Assembly: GCA_002388005.1 (NCBI GenBank)
Contig: DGLO01000021.1
Span: 1-55,870, forward strand
Length of the DNA stretch: 55,870 bases
Reading direction: 5' to 3'
Source of the DNA: Candidatus Neomicrothrix sp. UBA4542
GTDB taxonomy: Bacteria; Actinomycetota; Acidimicrobiia; Acidimicrobiales; Poriferisodalaceae
Shown: positions 8,245 through 17,543 of the stretch, piece by piece
How the letters are laid out: each line of letters opens with the position of its first letter
Position numbering within the stretch: position 1 is the first letter of the stretch
Translations under genes and position numbers: made by a program
The notes under the pieces: model-generated
What the model was told of the DNA's origin: nothing
The model's database searches: none
The model's input: only the letters and a program-made list of their open reading frames with translations

Positions 8245-8370
8245 ATGTCAGTCCACTCATCGGACCTAAGTCCCGACGCTTTTCCCGCTGATGAAGCATC
8301 TGTGGACACTGATAAGAACAGGGCACCGCAAACAGCTACAAAGGATGGGTCGTCACATGGAAGAACTTGA
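8245..8370 (+). CDS. Candidate 41-residue leader ORF before the SMP-30 gene
   Basis: An ATG at 8245 stands seven bases after a TAGTGT box (8232-8237), matching the leaderless pattern of the window. The frame stays open for 41 codons and stops with TGA at 8368-8370, fourteen bases into the SMP-30 gene in another frame. The product is hydrophilic (many Ser, Asp, Lys) and matches nothing I recognise. It could couple translation into the SMP-30 gene, whose own start has no clear ribosome site. Chance is a real alternative. Confidence 0.3.
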   Translation: MSVHSSDLSPDAFPADEASVDTDKNRAPQTATKDGSSHGRT

Positions 8371-9178
8371 ACTCCTAAGTGAAGGTTGGGGTCTGATCGA
8401 GGCTCCCCGCGTCGACGACCACAATCGTCTGTATTTTTCTGATGTCCCCAACGGCGGTGTTTACCGGCGTCTTCTCGATGGTCAGATCGAAACCGTCATT
8501 CCGAAAAGACGCGGAGTGGGCGGAATGGTATTTCACAACGATGGTGGACTAATCGTTGGAGGTCGCAACGTCCAGCACGTTGTCAACGGCGAAACACGAG
8601 TGCTCTTCGACCCCGGATTTCCGGGCTTCAATGACCTCCATACCGACGCCCTGGGTCGCGTATATGTGGGGTCGCTCAAGATTGACCCGTTTGATGAGAA
8701 CGCTGTAAATCCGGGCGGTGAGTTGTGGCGTCTGGCGTTAGATCAAGAACCGACCGAAATTTATGACGGGGTAATGCTCACGAACGGTATCGGCTTCTCT
8801 CCTGACGGTTCACTGCTTTACCACGCGGACAGCCTCCCAGGACGGGTTTGGGTTTCCGACGTTGAAGGTGACACAGTGACCGGTAAAAGGATCTTTGTAG
8901 AGGACCGCGTCAATGCGACAGATGGACTAGCTGTCGACATCGAAGGTGGCGTTTGGGTAGCCCAACCAAACGGAGGCAAAGTACAGCGGTACACCTCCGA
9001 TGGATCAGAAGACACACAAATAGAGGTCCCCGACCCCATGGTCACCAGCGTGTGCTTCGGCGGCGATGACATGCGGGATCTTTATGTTGTCACCGGAGGC
9101 CAAACCTCTCGTGGAGGATGTATCTACCAGACGAGAGTTGACGTATCGGGAGTACCCGTTGCCAAAGCGACGATTTGA
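8357..9178 (+). CDS. SMP-30/gluconolactonase/LRE family protein
   Basis: A beta-propeller of about 273 residues of the SMP-30/gluconolactonase family. Metal ligands of the family can be followed as EAPRVD near the N-terminus (Glu), NDLHTDALGRVYVG, LTNGIGFSPDG (Asn) and YHADS (Asp). Members hydrolyse sugar lactones or other small lactones/phosphoesters in a divalent-metal-dependent way. I start at the ATG at 8357; the frame extends upstream to 8291 through residues that do not resemble the family. It is followed after 35 bp by an alpha/beta hydrolase with its own promoter-like box. Confidence 0.85.
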   Translation: MEELELLSEGWGLIEAPRVDDHNRLYFSDVPNGGVYRRLLDGQIETVIPKRRGVGGMVFHNDGGLIVGGRNVQHVVNGETRVLFDPGFPGFNDLHTDALGRVYVGSLKIDPFDENAVNPGGELWRLALDQEPTEIYDGVMLTNGIGFSPDGSLLYHADSLPGRVWVSDVEGDTVTGKRIFVEDRVNATDGLAVDIEGGVWVAQPNGGKVQRYTSDGSEDTQIEVPDPMVTSVCFGGDDMRDLYVVTGGQTSRGGCIYQTRVDVSGVPVAKATI

Positions 9179-9213
9179 AGCATTATCCGTCTAGGTGGTC
9201 CTAGGGTCAAACC

Positions 9214-9993
9214 ATGCAAGACACCCCGTTTTACTGGTCCCACGGACCCGATAACGCCCCCCTGCTCTTTTGTATGCACGGGATCGGCTCATGCGCCGAC
9301 GCGTTTCTGTCCCAAAGAGATTTGGCGGACGACCTTGGCTTGCGGCTTGTCTCCTGGGATGCGCCTGGCTATCGATATTCAGCCGACCCTCCTGAGGAGC
9401 CCGGGATAGACGGATGGGCGGATGCAGCATCGGATCTGATTCAAATGCTTGGATATCGCAACGCCATTGTTCTAGGTGTTTCGTGGGGTGGGGTGATAGC
9501 TACTCGCCTCACCCTCCGCCACCCAAACCTTGTGGGAGCGCTGGTACTCGCTGATTCGAGCGTCGGTTCGGGAACAAACACTAAACAGGCAGAAGTAATG
9601 CGAAGCAGGGCCACAAGCCTCACCGAGCTTGGTGCATCTGAGTTCGCACGCCAACGGTCACCTCTCCTTGTCGGAGAAAGTACCGCGCCCGAAGTGTTAG
9701 CCGACGTTGAACGATTCTTTGCTGCGTCTATCCGAATGCCGTCGTACCAGTGGGCTTGCAATTCGATGGCAGAAACGGATCACCGCACCGCGTTGAGTTC
9801 TATAACCGCGCCGACATTAGTTATGTGCGGAGATGAGGACCGTGTCACACCACCCAAATTGTCGGCGGAACTTTGTGAGGGGATCCCGAACGCCACTCTT
9901 GCCCACGTTGGAGCCGCCGGTCACCTTGCCAACCAAGAGCAACCCCTCGCGTTCAACAGCGAAGTTCTCCAGTTCGTCCAATCGCTTACCTAG
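9214..9993 (+). CDS. Alpha/beta hydrolase
   Basis: 259 residues with the alpha/beta hydrolase pattern: HGIGS oxyanion strand, GVSWGG nucleophile elbow (Ser near residue 92), CGDEDRVTP (acid) and AAGHLANQE (His). All three catalytic residues are present, so it should be active; the substrate is unknown. The gene has a clear leaderless start: TAGGGT at 9202-9207, six bases, ATG. The 3' end is convergent with an SDR on the other strand, with only 24 bp between. Confidence 0.9.
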   Translation: MQDTPFYWSHGPDNAPLLFCMHGIGSCADAFLSQRDLADDLGLRLVSWDAPGYRYSADPPEEPGIDGWADAASDLIQMLGYRNAIVLGVSWGGVIATRLTLRHPNLVGALVLADSSVGSGTNTKQAEVMRSRATSLTELGASEFARQRSPLLVGESTAPEVLADVERFFAASIRMPSYQWACNSMAETDHRTALSSITAPTLVMCGDEDRVTPPKLSAELCEGIPNATLAHVGAAGHLANQEQPLAFNSEVLQFVQSLT

Positions 9994-10017
9994 TCGATTG
10001 AACAGTCCGGATTACGG

Positions 10018-10797
10018 CTAGCGCGGCGGCATCCGAATACCGCCATCACAACGGATGGTTTCTCCGTTCATATAAGGGTTGGTAATGCACTCCATCACCA
10101 TGAATGCCAGCTCTTCGCCATATCCCAACCGCTTTGGGAATAACACGCTTTGCCCCAGATGCGCTTTGAACTGATCTGACTGCTCGCCTTCGCCATATAT
10201 GGGTGTATCGATGAGTCCTGGAGCGATGGTGTTCACTCGAATACCAGTAGCCGAGAGATCACGAGCGATAGGTAAGGTCATGCCCACCACACCGCCCTTG
10301 GAAGCCGAGTAGGCGGCCTGTCCTATTTGCCCATCGAATGCTGCGGCCGAAGCCATGTTCACGATTGAACCTCGCGAGCCATCGTCGTCCAAGGGTTCGG
10401 TTTGAGCCATTGCCGATGCGGCCTGCGCCAACATGTTGTAGGTACCTATGAGATTGACCTTCAGCACAAACTCAAACTGACTGAGGTCCGCCGGCACGTT
10501 GCTGCGATCGATAGTTCTAGCGGCGCGCCCCAATCCGGCAGAGTTGACAAGAGCCCTTACCGGCCCCATTTCAGAGGCGGCTGCGACGGTGGCTTGCGCA
10601 TCCTCAACACTCGACACGTCACATTTCACGAACAAGCCACCTAGTTCAGAGGCAACAGCTTGGCCCTTGTCTTCTTGTAGGTCTGCAATAACAACTCGAG
10701 ACCCCGCTTCGGTGAGTTGACGTGCGGCTGCTTCTCCGATCCCCGATGCGCCGCCTGTGACGATAGAGGTGCTTCCTTGGAGGTTCATTCTGGGCAT
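10018..10797 (-). CDS. SDR, 3-hydroxyacyl-CoA dehydrogenase-like
   Basis: A 259-residue SDR most like type II 3-hydroxyacyl-CoA dehydrogenase (HSD10 group): TGGASGIG, NSAG, an insertion with ASAMAQTEPLDDDGSRGSIV, the Ser in MASAAAF, YSASK and NPYMNGETIRCDGGIRM at the end. It would oxidise 3-hydroxyacyl-CoA to 3-ketoacyl-CoA with NAD. The ATG at 10797 overlaps the stop of the thiolase gene by one base (TAATG), so the pair encodes the last two steps of beta-oxidation in one transcript. A second ATG three codons in is an alternative start. Confidence 0.9.
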   Translation of the reverse strand: MPRMNLQGSTSIVTGGASGIGEAAARQLTEAGSRVVIADLQEDKGQAVASELGGLFVKCDVSSVEDAQATVAAASEMGPVRALVNSAGLGRAARTIDRSNVPADLSQFEFVLKVNLIGTYNMLAQAASAMAQTEPLDDDGSRGSIVNMASAAAFDGQIGQAAYSASKGGVVGMTLPIARDLSATGIRVNTIAPGLIDTPIYGEGEQSDQFKAHLGQSVLFPKRLGYGEELAFMVMECITNPYMNGETIRCDGGIRMPPR

Positions 10798-11966
10798 TAC
10801 GCATCAACCCTTTCGATGATCGTAGCGTTGGCCATGCCGCCACCTTCACACATGGTCTGCAGTCCGTATCGACCGCCCGTGCGCTCAAGTTCATTTAATA
10901 GCGTTGCCATCAACTTGGTGCCCGAACAACCCAGTGGGTGACCGAGAGCAATCGCGCCACCATTCACGTTGGTCTTGTTGAGGTCGGTGCCGTGTTCCTT
11001 CTGCCAAGCCAACACGACAGAAGCAAATGCTTCGTTTACCTCGAACAAGTCAATGTCGCCGAGGCCTAGACCTGAACGCGCCATGATTTTTTCCGTCGCG
11101 GGAATAGGGCCTTTCAACATTGTTACGGGATCGGCGCCGGCCAAGGCAAAGCTGTGGAATCTGGCTCGCGCTCGCAAACCCAGCTCGGCGGCCTTTTCGG
11201 CGCTCATCACTAGAACCGCTGACGCACCATCAGAGATTTGACTTGAGTTGCCAGCCGTGACTTTGCCATCTTCGCGAAACGCGGGATTGAGCTTGGAGAG
11301 TGATTCTGGCGTAGTGCCCTCGCGGATGCCCTCATCAGCAGTCATCATCTCGGTGTTGCCATCGATGTCAACAGGTACCGGAATTATTTCGTTCTCGAAA
11401 CGTCCTTCAGCGGTGGCCACGGCCGCTCTCCGTTGGCTTTCCGCGCCGAATGCATCCAGATCTTCGCGGCTGAATCCGTATTCGTCCGCAATCATCTCTG
11501 CACCAATTCCTTGAGGTGGTAGCCCGGTTTCTTCATAACGATTTTGCATGGTTTCGCTAAAGGGAAAGCCCATCCCTTTTACGACGCTCGCGCCCATAGG
11601 TGTCCTGGTCATCACCTCAACACCCGCCGCGATGGCGACGTCGTAGGCGCCCGCTATGACGCCTTGAGCGGCAAAGTGTAAAGCTTGTTGGCTTGACCCA
11701 CATTGCCGATCGACTGTCGTGGCGGGCACGGAGTCCGGCCAGCCCGCAGCTAGGACGGCGTTGCGACCGATATTCAAAGATTGTTCACCGACTTGCATCA
11801 CGCATCCCATGATGACGTCGTCGACAATCGCGGGATCAATGCCGGTTCGTTCTTCGATAGCTTTCAGAACATGGGCCGCTAGATCAACAGCGTGCCAGTC
11901 CTGTAGCTTGCCGTTGCGTTTGCCACCTGGCGTCCTTACCGCATCAACGATGACTGCTTCTCTCAT
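10797..11966 (-). CDS. Acetyl-CoA C-acyltransferase (thiolase)
   Basis: 389 residues, normal length for a thiolase. The acylated Cys is in DRQCGSSQQA near residue 88, the catalytic His in GHPLGCSG and the second Cys in CEGGGMAN. It cleaves 3-ketoacyl-CoA with CoA in fatty-acid or side-chain degradation, or condenses acetyl-CoA units. An AGGAG site precedes the ATG. It is co-transcribed with the overlapping 3-hydroxyacyl-CoA dehydrogenase-like SDR and divergent from an MFS transporter. Confidence 0.94.
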   Translation of the reverse strand: MREAVIVDAVRTPGGKRNGKLQDWHAVDLAAHVLKAIEERTGIDPAIVDDVIMGCVMQVGEQSLNIGRNAVLAAGWPDSVPATTVDRQCGSSQQALHFAAQGVIAGAYDVAIAAGVEVMTRTPMGASVVKGMGFPFSETMQNRYEETGLPPQGIGAEMIADEYGFSREDLDAFGAESQRRAAVATAEGRFENEIIPVPVDIDGNTEMMTADEGIREGTTPESLSKLNPAFREDGKVTAGNSSQISDGASAVLVMSAEKAAELGLRARARFHSFALAGADPVTMLKGPIPATEKIMARSGLGLGDIDLFEVNEAFASVVLAWQKEHGTDLNKTNVNGGAIALGHPLGCSGTKLMATLLNELERTGGRYGLQTMCEGGGMANATIIERVDA

Positions 11967-12075
11967 AGTTCAACTCCTCATTTGGGGCCGGTTCGGAACA
12001 ATGAACCAAAGCTTGCCTGCGAATCGTAGGTCGCGAATAGGCGCGTGAGCCAACCAATGGCGGTACCTTTCAACG

Positions 12076-13317
12076 GTGCGCCTCCTCGGATCCAAAACAT
12101 TGAGATCCGCCACCTTCGTTTCTTTACGAGTTCCAGCCTTTCGACTCTTCTGGTGGAGCGGTGTCTTCTCCTACATGGGAATCCAGATGCAGTTCCTTCT
12201 ACGGGGACTTCTTGCATGGGACCTCACCGCACGCGAAAGCGGTTTGGGAATCGTTTACCTCGCATTTGGGGTCGGTCTTTTGGTGTTTACCCCAATAGGC
12301 GGGGTTCTAGCTGACCGTTGGGCGAAACGCACTCTGCTGGTTTTGGGACAAGGGACAATCGCGTTAGCCGCCGCGTTTATGGGTGTGGCGGCAGTCTCCG
12401 GAAACGCCCGCTACTGGATGCTGCTTGTCGCGAGTCTTACCCAGGGGGCGATGTTTGGCCTCATAGGGCCAGCTCGGATTTCGGCATCAGCAGAACTTGT
12501 AGGACATGAACATTTAGGTAATGCGATCAGCTTGACATCTATGTCAATGAGTTTGACTCGGATCTTCGCTCCTGCAGCTGCGGGAGTGCTCGCTGGCGTC
12601 GCGACAGTCGGCATCGGCGGCGCCTATTTGGCCGCGGCGGTGTTTTCTGCGGTTTCGACTGTTCTTACTGCACGATTGCCGAAACTAGAACCCGTGAACC
12701 CGTCGAATCGGAATCCGTTCACCGAGATTCTTGACGGCCTCAGTTACGTTCGAAGCAAACCTGAACTTCGACGACTCATCTTGACCACCATTGTGGCGAT
12801 CACAATCGGATTCAACTACGTGGCCTTCATGCCCGCACTAGTTGAAGGACAGATGGGCCTATCGGAAAGTCACGTTGGCTTCTTGACCACTGCTTCTGCC
12901 CTCGGCGCTGTTGCGATGACAGCATTTGTCGCTTCGAGAGCAGATGGATCAGATTCTGCTCGTTTGCTGATTTACTGCGGCCTGGCCTTTGGCGTATCAG
13001 TCGTTCTTTTCGGTTTAGCACCCAGCTACCTGCTGGCGTTACTCGTCGTCGTAGTGTTGGGCGTCGCCACTAATGGGTTCATGGTCCTCACAAGCAGCCG
13101 ATCGATGGTCCTCTCCGAGCCCTCTCATCACGGGCGCGTTCAATCACTGATGCAGCTAGCTTTCGCTGGGTTTGGGATTGCCGCAGCGCCGCTGGGTGCA
13201 CTGGCGGAGATAGTGGGCCTTCGAGCGACAATCGTTGCCATGGGCCTCCTCACGTTTTGTGCCGTCTCGATATATGGGACTGTTGATTCTCGATCCCTTG
13301 CGCCAGATTCGCGGTGA
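12076..13317 (+). CDS. MFS transporter (drug/siderophore-exporter type)
   Basis: 413 residues with about twelve hydrophobic segments in two halves, of the MFS_3 / EntS-like exporter kind. An APAAAGVLAG helix and GxxAD(R/x)W-like GGVLADRWAKR between helices 2 and 3 are typical. The substrate cannot be named. The GTG start is preceded by TACCTT (12064-12069) with a six-base spacer, a leaderless promoter. It is transcribed away from the thiolase operon and converges with an acyl-CoA dehydrogenase. Confidence 0.87.
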   Translation: MRLLGSKTLRSATFVSLRVPAFRLFWWSGVFSYMGIQMQFLLRGLLAWDLTARESGLGIVYLAFGVGLLVFTPIGGVLADRWAKRTLLVLGQGTIALAAAFMGVAAVSGNARYWMLLVASLTQGAMFGLIGPARISASAELVGHEHLGNAISLTSMSMSLTRIFAPAAAGVLAGVATVGIGGAYLAAAVFSAVSTVLTARLPKLEPVNPSNRNPFTEILDGLSYVRSKPELRRLILTTIVAITIGFNYVAFMPALVEGQMGLSESHVGFLTTASALGAVAMTAFVASRADGSDSARLLIYCGLAFGVSVVLFGLAPSYLLALLVVVVLGVATNGFMVLTSSRSMVLSEPSHHGRVQSLMQLAFAGFGIAAAPLGALAEIVGLRATIVAMGLLTFCAVSIYGTVDSRSLAPDSR

Positions 13318-13358
13318 AGCAGTTGACGACCGAACGTGGTGAGTGACACACAGAAGCG

Positions 13359-14540
13359 CTAGTTGCGAGGAAGGGCACGAAACGGCGTGTCGCGAGCTGG
13401 ACCCGGCTCTCTGGGGAGACCAAGAGCGCGTTCACCGAGCGTGTTGCGCTGTATCTCATCGGTACCGCCGCCAAGGCTCATCCCGCGACAGTTGAGAATG
13501 TGGAACTGAAAATAGTCCTCTGACTCTTGATCGCTACTCCAAGCAGGCGAAGCAGGGAAACACATTCGTGCCGCGAAGTCCGCGGCGGCGCGCCCTTGTC
13601 GTGTGCGCCACAATTTACCGATTGATGGATGCACCGTATTTCTTCGTCGTATGAACTCGATGATGCGTTCGCCGGTAACCAAAGTTGCTAGCTCCTGCCG
13701 TACCACTGCTTCGCCGATCCGGCCTTTTTCGTGTGCCAACTCAATCAGTTGCCTCGAAGGAATGGGGACGCGGCCTGACTTAGAACGCTGAGTGCTGTCT
13801 CCCATGGTGGAACTCTGGCCGGTTCTAACGCGTTCGTGGGCCAACAACGCCACGGCCATTCGCCAACCGTCGTTTACCTCGCCGACGACCCACCCCCGAG
13901 GGATCCGGGCTTCTTGAATAAAGATCTGGTTGAATTCGGCCTCTCCGGTCATCTGAATTAGCGGCTGTATATCTACCCCCGTTTGTTCCATTGGCAAAAC
14001 GAACATTGTGATTCCGCTGTGCTTCGGTGCATCAAAGTCGGTGCGTGCGAGCAAAATCGCGTACTGACTGTTTTGCGCTCCCGATGTCCACACTTTCTGC
14101 CCGGTCACTACCCATTCGTCGCCATCCAACTCGGCGCGAGTCGTGAGTCCAGCGAGATCTGAACCTGCTCCGGGCTCCGAATACATTTGACACCAGACTT
14201 CTTCCCCTCTGAGTCCGGGACGAAGAAACCGATCTTTCACTTCTTTTGACGCGTAGTCGCGAATCACCGGCATGGCCATCCCGACTCCTATCCCAAACAA
14301 ATTGTCTTCACGAGGAATCTTTCCCTGGCTTTCCTCGTTCCAAATGAGAGCGTCAAGTGGATCCTCGTTGCCGCCGTAAGCAGCTGGGTACCCGAAGGCC
14401 GCCAGGCCAAAGTCAAACAGAGCAGCCCGCCAAGCTTGAGCGCGGGAGATAGCACCACAGCTTGTTGATTCGAGAATTTGCGGCGTCGTCACGTCCAAGA
14501 AGTAGCGGACGGTCTCACGAAAGTCCCTGTCGGTATTCAT
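13359..14540 (-). CDS. Acyl-CoA dehydrogenase
   Basis: 393 residues of the acyl-CoA dehydrogenase family. QMYSEPGAGSDLAGL and WVVTGQKVWTSGA form the FAD-binding beta domain, and GGGTDEIQRNTLGERALGLP is the C-terminal FAD/active-site segment. It should introduce the 2,3 double bond into an acyl-CoA; the chain type is unknown. The catalytic base is not obvious at the position before GGGTDEIQ, as in several actinobacterial FadE proteins that act as heteromers or use a Glu elsewhere, so catalytic independence is uncertain. It is divergent from a TauD-type dioxygenase. Confidence 0.9.
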   Translation of the reverse strand: MNTDRDFRETVRYFLDVTTPQILESTSCGAISRAQAWRAALFDFGLAAFGYPAAYGGNEDPLDALIWNEESQGKIPREDNLFGIGVGMAMPVIRDYASKEVKDRFLRPGLRGEEVWCQMYSEPGAGSDLAGLTTRAELDGDEWVVTGQKVWTSGAQNSQYAILLARTDFDAPKHSGITMFVLPMEQTGVDIQPLIQMTGEAEFNQIFIQEARIPRGWVVGEVNDGWRMAVALLAHERVRTGQSSTMGDSTQRSKSGRVPIPSRQLIELAHEKGRIGEAVVRQELATLVTGERIIEFIRRRNTVHPSIGKLWRTRQGRAAADFAARMCFPASPAWSSDQESEDYFQFHILNCRGMSLGGGTDEIQRNTLGERALGLPREPGPARDTPFRALPRN

Positions 14541-14635
14541 TGTCTGATCGTTTTCAATTTGAGTGTCCAGGAGGAACGCGGCACCAAAGGTATGCAGATA
14601 ATCTACTGGAGGTTGATTTCATCGTAAGGAGGGAC

Positions 14636-15481
14636 ATGCGGGTTACAGCGACAGAGGGTGCCTACTACAACCGCATTTCCGTTACCCCCACGACCGGGTC
14701 GATCGGCGCGGACGTAGAACAGGTGGACCTCCGCGACTTTGACGATGAGTTGATCGCGGAGTTGCACGACGCGTGGATGAGACACAAAGTGCTGTTTTTC
14801 CGCGATCAGAAGCTCAGCCAAACCCAACACGTTGCATATGGCAAGGCTTTCGGAGAACTAGAGGTCCACCCGTTCAGTCCCCAAGCAGAAGGCCATCCCG
14901 AAATCTTGGTGCTCGAGTCCACCCCGGAAAAGTTCCAGGCGGCCGAAAGCTGGCACACCGACGTAACGTTTCGGGAATGCCCACCAGATGGCTCTGTTCT
15001 GCTCGCTCGCGTCGTGCCCGAATGGGGTGGCGACACAGTGTGGGCGAATATGGAGTTGGCGTACGAACGGCTGCCTGACGACATTAAGGAACAGATCGAC
15101 GGACGCTACGCAGTTCACTCGTACGTGAAAGCATTCGGCGGGTCAATGAGCGAAGAACAAAGATCTGAGGCATTGGAGCAGTTCCCTGAACAAAAGCATC
15201 CGATCGTGCGAACCCATCCAGTTACGGGTAAGAAGGGGCTATTCATTAATCGGCCGTTCACGCTCACGATTGACGGAATGACTGCCGAGGAGAGCAGGCC
15301 GTTGCGTCGTCGCCTTTTTGAACAAGCCACGCTGCCAGAATTCCAGGTTCGTTTTCGATGGCGAGCCGACAGCATCGCCCAATGGGACAATCGCATCACC
15401 CAGCACTACGGGGTACCTGACCATGGCGGCCACCACCGTCGAATGGAACGCGTAACCCTTGTTGGTGAGCGGCCGTTCTAG
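14636..15481 (+). CDS. TauD/TfdA family 2-oxoglutarate dioxygenase
   Basis: 281 residues. The iron site is WHTDVTF (HxD) near residue 102 and the C-terminal NRITQHYGVPDHGG region supplies the distal His, followed by RRMERVTL with the 2-oxoglutarate Arg. Family members oxidise taurine, alkyl sulfates, phenoxyacids or similar compounds. A link with the alkyl sulfatase 7 kb away is tempting but not shown. The ATG at 14636 follows a strong AAGGAGG site; the frame remains open to 14462, but that extension overlaps the divergent acyl-CoA dehydrogenase and is not TauD-like. Confidence 0.9.
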   Translation: MRVTATEGAYYNRISVTPTTGSIGADVEQVDLRDFDDELIAELHDAWMRHKVLFFRDQKLSQTQHVAYGKAFGELEVHPFSPQAEGHPEILVLESTPEKFQAAESWHTDVTFRECPPDGSVLLARVVPEWGGDTVWANMELAYERLPDDIKEQIDGRYAVHSYVKAFGGSMSEEQRSEALEQFPEQKHPIVRTHPVTGKKGLFINRPFTLTIDGMTAEESRPLRRRLFEQATLPEFQVRFRWRADSIAQWDNRITQHYGVPDHGGHHRRMERVTLVGERPF

Positions 15482-15543
15482 CACCGACCACTGTTTCGTC
15501 GTCATGATTGATGAAGGTGGCAGCGACCCGGCCCCTGTAAACG

Positions 15544-16197
15544 TTGAGTGCTAAGGCCCAACGACTTTCAACGAAACGGGTTGGTCACCGATTAGCGGAT
15601 GCGGTGCTGGCACACTTTAAAAGGGTGGACGACTTGTCAGACCTCGCAGGCCCTGCAGAGCGCGACTTAGGTACCGCTGTTGAGGAAGCTTGGCTTGAAG
15701 ATCATGAACTTGAGATCGTCCGAGGCCGAGTGCCGATGGTGTATGTGGAAGCGGTTCCAGTCAGAATCGACGAAATCGGCCAAGTCACCCACGTAGGTTT
15801 GTTACTACGAGCGATGGCTGATTCCACCATCTCTCGAGCCATTGTCAGCGGACGTGTCCAATGGGGAGAAACCATTCGTCAAGCGTTGCAGCGGCATTTA
15901 GACAAAGACCTCGGTCCCTCCGCGTTTCCTAGACTTCCAGCGGCCCCAGCGCCGTTCACCGTGGTTGAGTACATGCCGGACCCGTCGCGCACGGGATATC
16001 ACGACCCGCGTCAACATGCCGTAAGTCTCGCTTACCTTGTCCCTGTTGAAGGAGAGTGTCGCCCAAGTCAGGAAGCCCTGGATTTTGTCTGGATCTCCAG
16101 CGAGGAAGCTGCGGGTGCGGCAGTTTCGGCTGAAATGACGGGAGGACAAGACCGCATCGTTCGACTTGGCCTCGCCTACGCCGGTCGGTTGCCCTGA
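15544..16197 (+). CDS. DUF4916 / Nudix-superfamily protein
   Basis: 217 residues matching my memory of actinobacterial DUF4916 proteins, a Nudix-fold group with a poor Nudix box: residues such as VYVEAVPVRIDEIGQVTHVGLLLR and GRVQWGETIRQALQRHLDKDLG take the place of the box, and there is no canonical REUxEEx motif, so hydrolase activity is doubtful. The last third (HAVSLAYLVPV, ALDFVWIS) looks like a normal Nudix C-terminus. The start is uncertain: TTG at 15544 is used because nothing better lies near. Confidence 0.75.
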   Translation: MSAKAQRLSTKRVGHRLADAVLAHFKRVDDLSDLAGPAERDLGTAVEEAWLEDHELEIVRGRVPMVYVEAVPVRIDEIGQVTHVGLLLRAMADSTISRAIVSGRVQWGETIRQALQRHLDKDLGPSAFPRLPAAPAPFTVVEYMPDPSRTGYHDPRQHAVSLAYLVPVEGECRPSQEALDFVWISSEEAAGAAVSAEMTGGQDRIVRLGLAYAGRLP

Positions 16198-16321
16198 TTT
16201 CAACGTCGGCAAGGCGTAGCACAGGATTCGGGTCTGTTCCCCGCAGCTAGAACCGGATTGTGATGCCCAAAGGTAGCTAATTAGTGCCGGGTTGTCTCAA
16301 AGTCCCCGCTACTGTTCGCCG

Positions 16322-17512
16322 ATGAAGTTCGCGTCATTTGTTGACTCGTTAGGCGGAGATGGGGCCGAAGCGTGGGCGATTTTGACGGAGTCTCGCGAAG
16401 CGCAAGCACGAGGCGAGGACGTGATCATTCTGAGTATTGGAGATCCTGATTTCGAGACTCCGACCTTCGTTGTGGATGCGGCAATTGAAGCGTTGCGTGC
16501 AGGAGATACCCACTACACCGAACTTGAAGGGCGCTCGACCCTTCGTTCAGCTATTGCTAACAAAATGTCCTTGACCTCTGGAGTTGAGATCGGGTCTGAC
16601 CGAGTGACGGTTCTCGCGGGCACCCAGAACGCTTTTTATTCGGTATGTCGGTGCTTGTTTGGACAAGGTGACGAGGTCATCGTGCTGGATCCGGCGTACG
16701 TGACCTACGAAGCTGCGATCGCGTCGACCGGAGCTACCCAAGTCCGTGTTCGCCAACCGGTCGAATCGGGTTTTCGACCCGACGTCGATGTACTCGCCGC
16801 GTCCATTACTTCAACAACCCGAGGGATCGTTTTTTCCAATCCTTCAAACCCCACCGGAGTCACACTCAACAATGACGAACTCAACGCGATAGCAGACATC
16901 GCCATCCAAAACGACTTATGGGTGGTAGCTGATGAGGTCTATAGCGACTTGGTTTTTGATGGGGTATACCGGTCCATCGCTGGGGTGCACGGAATGCTTG
17001 AACGCACGGTTACCGTGAGCGGTGTCTCAAAGTCCTACGCCATGACTGGTTGGCGGTGCGGTTGGGCGGTAGGCCCTCCCGCATTGACGTCTCATCTTCG
17101 ACGCATGGCTTTGATCACCCTGTATGGCCTGCCCGGCTTCGTCATGGAGGCGGCAAATGTTGCACTGCGCGAAGGTTCAGAAGAGGTTGAACTCGCTAGA
17201 GAAACATATCGCCGGCGCCGCGACTTGGTGCTGGGAATCCTTGCCGAAGCCCGCAACCTCCCCACTCTCGTGCCAGAAGCGGGCATGTTTCTCATGGCGG
17301 ACGTTAGAGCGCACAATGATGACGCGAATTTGTTCGCGTGGGATCTGTACCGATCGACCGGAGTGTCAGTCTTGGATGCTGGAGCGTTCGGTGCGACAAG
17401 TCGAGGTTGGGTTCGTATTTCTTACGGAATCGACGAAGTGCAACTAACGGAGGCTTGTCGCCGCATCGTCAAGTTCACACGCGAGGAATCCGCGACGGGT
17501 TCACTCAGATAA
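16322..17512 (+). CDS. Class I/II aminotransferase (AspC/PatA-like)
   Basis: 396 residues, fold type I PLP enzyme. NPSNPTGV, ADEVYSDLVF and SGVSKSYAMTGWRCGW (Schiff-base Lys) are present, and GWVRISYG near the end holds the carboxylate-binding Arg. Specificity could be aspartate, N-acetyl-LL-DAP or branched/aromatic amino acids. I start at ATG 16322 because TACTGT (16310-16315) is six bases upstream; the longer frame from 16292 adds ten residues that look unrelated. It is convergent with the SnoaL-like gene. Confidence 0.9.
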   Translation: MKFASFVDSLGGDGAEAWAILTESREAQARGEDVIILSIGDPDFETPTFVVDAAIEALRAGDTHYTELEGRSTLRSAIANKMSLTSGVEIGSDRVTVLAGTQNAFYSVCRCLFGQGDEVIVLDPAYVTYEAAIASTGATQVRVRQPVESGFRPDVDVLAASITSTTRGIVFSNPSNPTGVTLNNDELNAIADIAIQNDLWVVADEVYSDLVFDGVYRSIAGVHGMLERTVTVSGVSKSYAMTGWRCGWAVGPPALTSHLRRMALITLYGLPGFVMEAANVALREGSEEVELARETYRRRRDLVLGILAEARNLPTLVPEAGMFLMADVRAHNDDANLFAWDLYRSTGVSVLDAGAFGATSRGWVRISYGIDEVQLTEACRRIVKFTREESATGSLR

Positions 17513-17543
17513 CCCGAGATCACCCGTCATTAACCAGGGTTAT
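17509..17543. terminator. Possible bidirectional stem between convergent genes
   Basis: A perfect seven-base stem ATAACCC / GGGTTAT with a 21-base loop spans the two convergent stop codons (aminotransferase TAA at 17510-17512, SnoaL-like TAA at 17530-17532). There is no U-tract, so it is a weak candidate for a transcription end. Confidence 0.25.

Noticed and set aside
14462..14635. 58-codon extension of the TauD gene
   Set aside because: It overlaps the divergent acyl-CoA dehydrogenase start, and a strong AAGGAGG site points to ATG 14636.
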